Source: Microcaldota archaeon (lineage in GTDB: Archaea > Micrarchaeota > Micrarchaeia > Micrarchaeales > CABMGC01). Taken from it: 64,000 bases of DNA. The stretch is taken from contig JAJZOD010000004.1 in NCBI GenBank assembly GCA_021852055.1, positions 1 to 64,000 of the forward strand. Direction: 5' to 3'. The position numbers and the translations under genes were made by a program. Below, in pieces: positions 60,195 to 64,000 of this stretch (its first letter is position 1; every line of letters begins with the position of its first letter). Below the pieces are notes generated by a model that ran no database searches, was not told the DNA's origin, and saw only the letters and a list, made by a program, of their open reading frames with translations.

Positions 60195-61415
60195 CTACAG
60201 CAATATAAGTATCTGCTTGCGGTAATATTCCATAAACATAGCCTCTATCTCCTGTTTTGTAGGATTTATAGATTTTGAAAGCTCCACGGATTTTGTTTCC
60301 ATAATCCTTACCTCCTCTTTTGATTTGCCCAGTGATATCTTGCCTTTTCTGGTTTCTGCGAGAGCACCCTCCATTATCATTATCTCACGTTCTATGTCGG
60401 AGTGCTTCTGCTGCAACGCTTTGAACGACACTAACATAGAATACAGATCTGAGTTTAGGGTCTCCGATATTATGTCAAGTGTGCTCTCCCTGTTTTTAAT
60501 GTCTATGCTGCCTGCCTCTATGTTTTTCTTGAGCTCTTTTACCAAGTCGACAAATTCAACATATGCTTCCTTATTGGTTATGTTTGACATAGGATCTGTA
60601 ATCATCGGATAAAGAAGGCGCTTTCTTACAGTTATGTGATCCAGCTTCCTGGAAGGCCGCTCCAGAGGCAGAGTAATCTTGCTTATGTTTGCGGACAGCT
60701 TTGAAAGCGACAACTCTGTCTGGGGTAGTTCTAATTTTTTCTCTGATATCTTTACGAGCAGCGATGCCTCTTCTGCCTCAACCTTGCCTGTAATATCTTT
60801 GCTTTTGTCTTGATTAAATGCAGCCGCTGCCTCTTTCAGGGCCTTGGATTCTTCTATTAATGATTTGAGTGCGGATATCCTCTCGGATATTCTTGAATAC
60901 TCCGATGCTGGACCTGCACGCCTCGATATCTCGGTGCGCAAAGCCTCCCTATGACGCTCCAATGTTGAAAAACTGCGCTTTATCCTTGCAAGATGATTGG
61001 CATAGCAGTACATTATTGTCTTGAAGGTAGCGTTTACCCCCAAAACCTCGTTTGTGACATCATCAACTTTTGACAACAGCTCATTGTATCGGTCATAGGT
61101 TGTCTGGGCTCTTCCAGGGGTCAGATCAATCTTGTCCATTGTATGCCGTAATGCTTTGGCGTATGAAGATTTTTGGCTTTTTAAAGAAGCAATATTTGGG
61201 AAGTACAGGTCTTGAACATATGGCTCTGCATCCAGCACATCCAGTGACGCACAGGCATCCAGAAACTCTGACACCGAATTTCGCATACCGAGTATTTCGG
61301 CTTCGGCTCTGGCTTCAAGATTGCCAGATTTGTGTTCGAAAGAGGATAGCGCCAAGGCTTCAAGCTCATGTATGGAAACTTTTTCTGGCTCTGCAGGTTT
61401 TTTGCCGAAAAACAA
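60195..61415 (-). CDS. Coiled-coil protein, intact paralogue of the left-edge pseudogene
   Basis: A 406-residue protein, almost wholly helical with long coiled-coil stretches (IEESKALKEAAAAFNQDKSK; LAETRKGKISLGKSKEEVRI). No membrane span. I chose TTG 61415 (FFGKKPAEPEKVSIHELEA) because an A/T-rich box TTTATAATAA lies about 25 bp upstream; the upstream frame overlaps the divergent gene's promoter. Homologous to 128-598. Possibly cytoskeletal or chromosome-associated, but unknown. Confidence 0.65.
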   Translation of the reverse strand: MFFGKKPAEPEKVSIHELEALALSSFEHKSGNLEARAEAEILGMRNSVSEFLDACASLDVLDAEPYVQDLYFPNIASLKSQKSSYAKALRHTMDKIDLTPGRAQTTYDRYNELLSKVDDVTNEVLGVNATFKTIMYCYANHLARIKRSFSTLERHREALRTEISRRAGPASEYSRISERISALKSLIEESKALKEAAAAFNQDKSKDITGKVEAEEASLLVKISEKKLELPQTELSLSKLSANISKITLPLERPSRKLDHITVRKRLLYPMITDPMSNITNKEAYVEFVDLVKELKKNIEAGSIDIKNRESTLDIISETLNSDLYSMLVSFKALQQKHSDIEREIMIMEGALAETRKGKISLGKSKEEVRIMETKSVELSKSINPTKQEIEAMFMEYYRKQILILL

Positions 61416-61500
61416 CGTTACACCTTTTTTCTTGTAAATGCTTATTATAAAACATTGCAAATTAATAAATAAACACTCTTCCGAAACAATAATGGTCTGT

Positions 61501-61842
61501 ATGAGCGAACTTGACAATGCAATGGATGTCCTAGATGCACTTGAGGAGAGAAAAAGAGGTGCAGGACAGCCGCCGGGAACGAGTGGGCAGCGCGGCAGGG
61601 TTCTAGTCGGAAAGGTTGAGCATTATTATGAAAAGGCCGGAGTTGCTGCAGTAAAGCTCGAGGGCACTCTACGCATAGGCGACATTGTGGAGTTGGGGGA
61701 TGAGGAGGAGGCCGTACGTCAGAGGATTGCAAGCATGCAGATAGACAGACAGGATGTAGAAGAGGCATATAACGGTGACTTTGTAGGCATAAAGACAAAG
61801 TACCGCATAGCAGAAGGAGTGCCAGTATACAAAATTGAATGA
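61501..61842 (+). CDS. EF-Tu domain-2-like small protein
   Basis: A 113-residue protein. After a Gly/Pro-rich N-terminus (about 35 residues), residues GRVLVGKVEHYYEKAGVAAVKLEGTLRIGDIVEL and YNGDFVGIKTKYRI fit the beta-barrel of translation factor domain 2. It has no G domain. It may bind RNA or ribosomes. Start ATG 61501; ATG 61492 is in frame. Confidence 0.65.
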   Translation: MSELDNAMDVLDALEERKRGAGQPPGTSGQRGRVLVGKVEHYYEKAGVAAVKLEGTLRIGDIVELGDEEEAVRQRIASMQIDRQDVEEAYNGDFVGIKTKYRIAEGVPVYKIE

Positions 61843-61999
61843 TTACTCGTTTTTTGATAATTTTGATGATTATAGGCAATAGCAGGAACAGGCACTGACT
61901 ACTTTAGGAATTTATTTACGTATTGCGTATCTCCCTGCCTTGCCATCTTTATTTCAGGCTTTCGGGCAATTTGACTGCTACCCCAATGCAACACAAAAG

Positions 62000-62584
62000 T
62001 TATCTTCTACGCTTTTGTTTTTTGGTGATCTCCTTTTCCATCTTACGGTACATATCCTTTATCAGGATAAGCATTAGTACTGCCACAGCAACTATCGCTA
62101 TTACAGGTATTATAATTGCGAGCACGCCGTTTATGTAGTCCTTCTGGGCAGCCGCATAGACCTCCAGTATAAGCACAAGAAGTATGCACGATATATAAAC
62201 ACCGCCGACCATCAGCGCGTTGAAGTACTGATTCACCCAGTAGCCTTTCCTTGCAGATGAGATGTTTTTAATGCTGGCATAAAAAAATGGTATGTTCACA
62301 AGATAAGGATACTTATTGAGAAGCTTGAATCTGTAGTAGGAGACTACGAGTATTATTCCGGGTACTACGCTGAATATAAGGGCTATTATAAGAAGTATTG
62401 AACTGAACCCGTATGAAGATGCTGCGCCGTTCCACCCGAAATGCAGGGGTATTATTGTAGGCAGAAGTATTAGAGACATAATGCCTACAATCCATATAGA
62501 TATAAGCTCAGCAAGCAGAAATGAGAACAGAGACCTGCCAATTCTGTCAAAGGGCACCTTCTTGAACTTTATTTTTGCCATCAT
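62000..62584 (-). CDS. Multi-span membrane protein (DUF1648-like N-terminus)
   Basis: A 194-residue protein with about five TM segments. The first loop LPTIIPLHFGWNGAASSYGF matches the DUF1648 pattern (P..IP.HF...G). Basic cytoplasmic tail (KKQKRRR). Function unknown; some relatives sense peptides or act with cell-wall regulators. Start ATG 62584/62581. Confidence 0.65.
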   Translation of the reverse strand: MMAKIKFKKVPFDRIGRSLFSFLLAELISIWIVGIMSLILLPTIIPLHFGWNGAASSYGFSSILLIIALIFSVVPGIILVVSYYRFKLLNKYPYLVNIPFFYASIKNISSARKGYWVNQYFNALMVGGVYISCILLVLILEVYAAAQKDYINGVLAIIIPVIAIVAVAVLMLILIKDMYRKMEKEITKKQKRRR

Positions 62585-62602
62585 ACCACTTTTTCCATTT
62601 AC

Positions 62603-63031
62603 CTATAAATCTAAAGATTTATTAATGCTTCCGATTGAAATTTGGGATCCTAGCTTAAGGCCGAGCCTTCTTGCGCTGCCAGAGTTCATCTCGAGAACAT
62701 AAAATGAGCTGTACTTAGGCAGATAGGATTTGCATCCGAATACTGATTTGCATGGCTTTGCATTCTCATACATATCAACTACCTCGCCGCTTTTTGACAG
62801 CCAGAATATATCTATGCTGAAACGCATGTTTAGCATCCAGATGCTGTGACGTGCGTATCGCATAGGAAGGAATAGCATTGCTTCATTGTCATACAGTTTG
62901 TCCCGGTACATCAGCCCGATCATCTGCTTCTTTGCAGAGTCTGCCATGTACACCTTTATCTTTTTATTTTTGTAGCTTATGTGTGATACATTAAAATGCG
63001 TATGATTGTACAGCAGTTTTGTAAAGCACAT
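62603..63031 (-). CDS. DUF192 family protein
   Basis: A 142-residue protein of the DUF192 (COG1430) family: VYMADSAKKQMIGLMYRDKL, AMLFLPMRYARHSIWMLNMRFSIDIFWL and EVVDMYENAKPC.S with YVLEMNSGSARRLGLKLGSQI. Family function is unknown; members are often secreted. I chose ATG 63031; the open frame extends upstream into the aldehyde dehydrogenase gene. Four bases separate them. Confidence 0.88.
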   Translation of the reverse strand: MCFTKLLYNHTHFNVSHISYKNKKIKVYMADSAKKQMIGLMYRDKLYDNEAMLFLPMRYARHSIWMLNMRFSIDIFWLSKSGEVVDMYENAKPCKSVFGCKSYLPKYSSFYVLEMNSGSARRLGLKLGSQISIGSINKSLDL

Positions 63032-63035
63032 TTCA

Positions 63036-64000
63036 CTACCTTGATACGGATTGGCTCTGCTCACGCATGAACTGCTGCAGATAGTTCCTGCTGCCAGTAC
63101 CCTTTCCTGTGATGCCGCTGCCTTTCCATCCGACAAAGGTGTGAGCCCCGATTATAGCACCAGTTGTAGCGCTTTCCAGCCTATTCACATAAACTACGCC
63201 TATATTTATTTTATTGAAGAACTGTTTAATCTCTGGTCTTTTCCTGCTGTAAAGGCCCGCAGTTAACCCGTATTCGGAGTCATTTGCCTTTGCTATGGCT
63301 TCATCGAATTTATAGTAGGTGTCTAGAAGCAGAACAGGTAGAAACAACTCCTTGTGCATGAGCTCGTTTGAGTGATCTGCTTCTGCAACAACGGGCTCGA
63401 CATATAGGCCACGCTTACCGCTTTCAACAATATTGCCACCGAATATCAGCCTGCAGCTCCTCTTTATCTCCTCGACTGCACTTGTGTATCGGTCTAATGC
63501 CTTGCTGCTTATCAGTGGTCCGATGAAGTTCTCTTTTTTTAGGGGGTCGCCTATCTTCATTCTTTTTGTTCTCTCGAGAAGCTTGCCTATGAACTCTTCC
63601 TTGACAGATTCGTGGACATAGACACGTGAGCACGCGCTGCACTTCTGGCCTGAAAAGCCGAAAGCTGCGCTTGCGATACCCTCTGCTGCAGCATCAAGAT
63701 CAGCATATTTTGAAACTATTGCAGGGTTCTTGCCCCCCATCTCTACAACAAAAACTCGTTGTTTGCCTTCTGAATAGCTTTTTGATATCATGGACATGCC
63801 TGTTGCCCTTGAGCCTGTGAAGACAACACCGCTTACATTTATGTTTGAGGACAGCTCTGCACCAACCTCGGAACCCGGACCTGTGATGTAGTTGAACACA
63901 CCGTCTGGCACGCCTGCATCCTTGAACAGTCTGTAAAGAAGCAGGCCGGTCAACATGGACATGTTGTCTGTAGATGATGGCTTGAATACAACAGTATTTC
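63036..64000 (-). CDS. Aldehyde dehydrogenase (P5C dehydrogenase-like), 5' end outside window
   Basis: At least 321 residues, open to the window end. TVVFKPSSTDN (NAD loop), FTGSRATGMSMISKS, the catalytic Glu in VVEMGGKNP, the nucleophile Cys in FGFSGQKCSACSR and ELFLPVLLLDTYY are present. FGFSGQKCSAC is close to delta-1-pyrroline-5-carboxylate dehydrogenases. The N-terminal NAD-binding third lies beyond 64000. Probably co-transcribed with the DUF192 gene. Confidence 0.88.
   Translation of the reverse strand, partial: NTVVFKPSSTDNMSMLTGLLLYRLFKDAGVPDGVFNYITGPGSEVGAELSSNINVSGVVFTGSRATGMSMISKSYSEGKQRVFVVEMGGKNPAIVSKYADLDAAAEGIASAAFGFSGQKCSACSRVYVHESVKEEFIGKLLERTKRMKIGDPLKKENFIGPLISSKALDRYTSAVEEIKRSCRLIFGGNIVESGKRGLYVEPVVAEADHSNELMHKELFLPVLLLDTYYKFDEAIAKANDSEYGLTAGLYSRKRPEIKQFFNKINIGVVYVNRLESATTGAIIGAHTFVGWKGSGITGKGTGSRNYLQQFMREQSQSVSR

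Overview
The window is archaeal chromosomal DNA. Archaeal information-processing genes include aIF1A, aIF2-beta, aEF1-beta with its zinc-ribbon partner, RpoL, a Sec61-beta-like protein, RIO1 kinase, class I CCA-adding enzyme, family X polymerase with a PHP domain, and an SRP (7S) RNA. Many genes have an A/T-rich TATA-like box about 25-35 bp before the start codon and no clear Shine-Dalgarno sequence, as expected for leaderless archaeal transcripts. Compact gene spacing, a tRNA-Ser with a non-canonical intron, many small membrane proteins without recognisable family, and an alternative mevalonate pathway suggest a DPANN archaeon, perhaps a Micrarchaeota/ARMAN-like one. That placement is inference; no 16S rRNA or ribosomal protein is present to test it.

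Layout. 1-7.8 kb is a patchwork: the tail of a TnpB gene and its right end abutting a decayed coiled-coil gene, then purD, a nucleotide-sugar reductase-like gene, a HAD phosphatase, a PfkB kinase, and a 1.1 kb integrated element (toxin-antitoxin pair plus the C-terminal half of a tyrosine recombinase) sitting at tRNA-Leu. 7.8-33 kb is mostly housekeeping: a YchF-type GTPase, an ABC-2 exporter, Sec61-beta, a membrane glycosyltransferase, RIO1, an acetylglutamate-kinase-like enzyme, aIF1A/aIF2-beta, SRP RNA, tRNA-Ser, MTA phosphorylase, aEF1-beta, spermidine-synthase-like, RpoL, FolC, HIT, PolX, CCA enzyme and tRNA-Ala. IS200/IS605 remnants lie at 20.3 and 25 kb.

33-36.4 kb holds a disulfide oxidoreductase, a PadR regulator, and a 1.75 kb segment bounded by inverted repeats and iteron-like TGCTCANAAAGT repeats. 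That segment carries a GNAT acetyltransferase, several small proteins and a transposase relic, and is a candidate new mobile element. 36.4-41 kb has an amino-acid permease, a SemiSWEET and a two-subunit 2-oxoacid:ferredoxin oxidoreductase. 41-48 kb carries isopentenyl phosphate kinase, a mevalonate-phosphate decarboxylase and mevalonate kinase, split by about 4 kb of accessory DNA: a LUD-domain pseudogene, a four-gene operon of unknown function (HAD phosphatase, histidine-phosphatase-like protein without its RHG motif, a frameshifted unknown protein, a small helical protein) and a truncated IS5-type transposase.

48-64 kb contains an HDAC-family deacetylase, a methyltransferase, a 920-residue pilin-like surface protein with a very recent 93-residue duplication, an MFS exporter, phosphoglycerate mutase and enolase (consecutive glycolytic steps, separated by one unknown gene), a MazG pyrophosphohydrolase, a CYTH protein, the intact paralogue of the pseudogene at the left edge, a DUF192 protein and an aldehyde dehydrogenase cut by the window end. 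All identifications were made by eye from motifs; no database search was possible.
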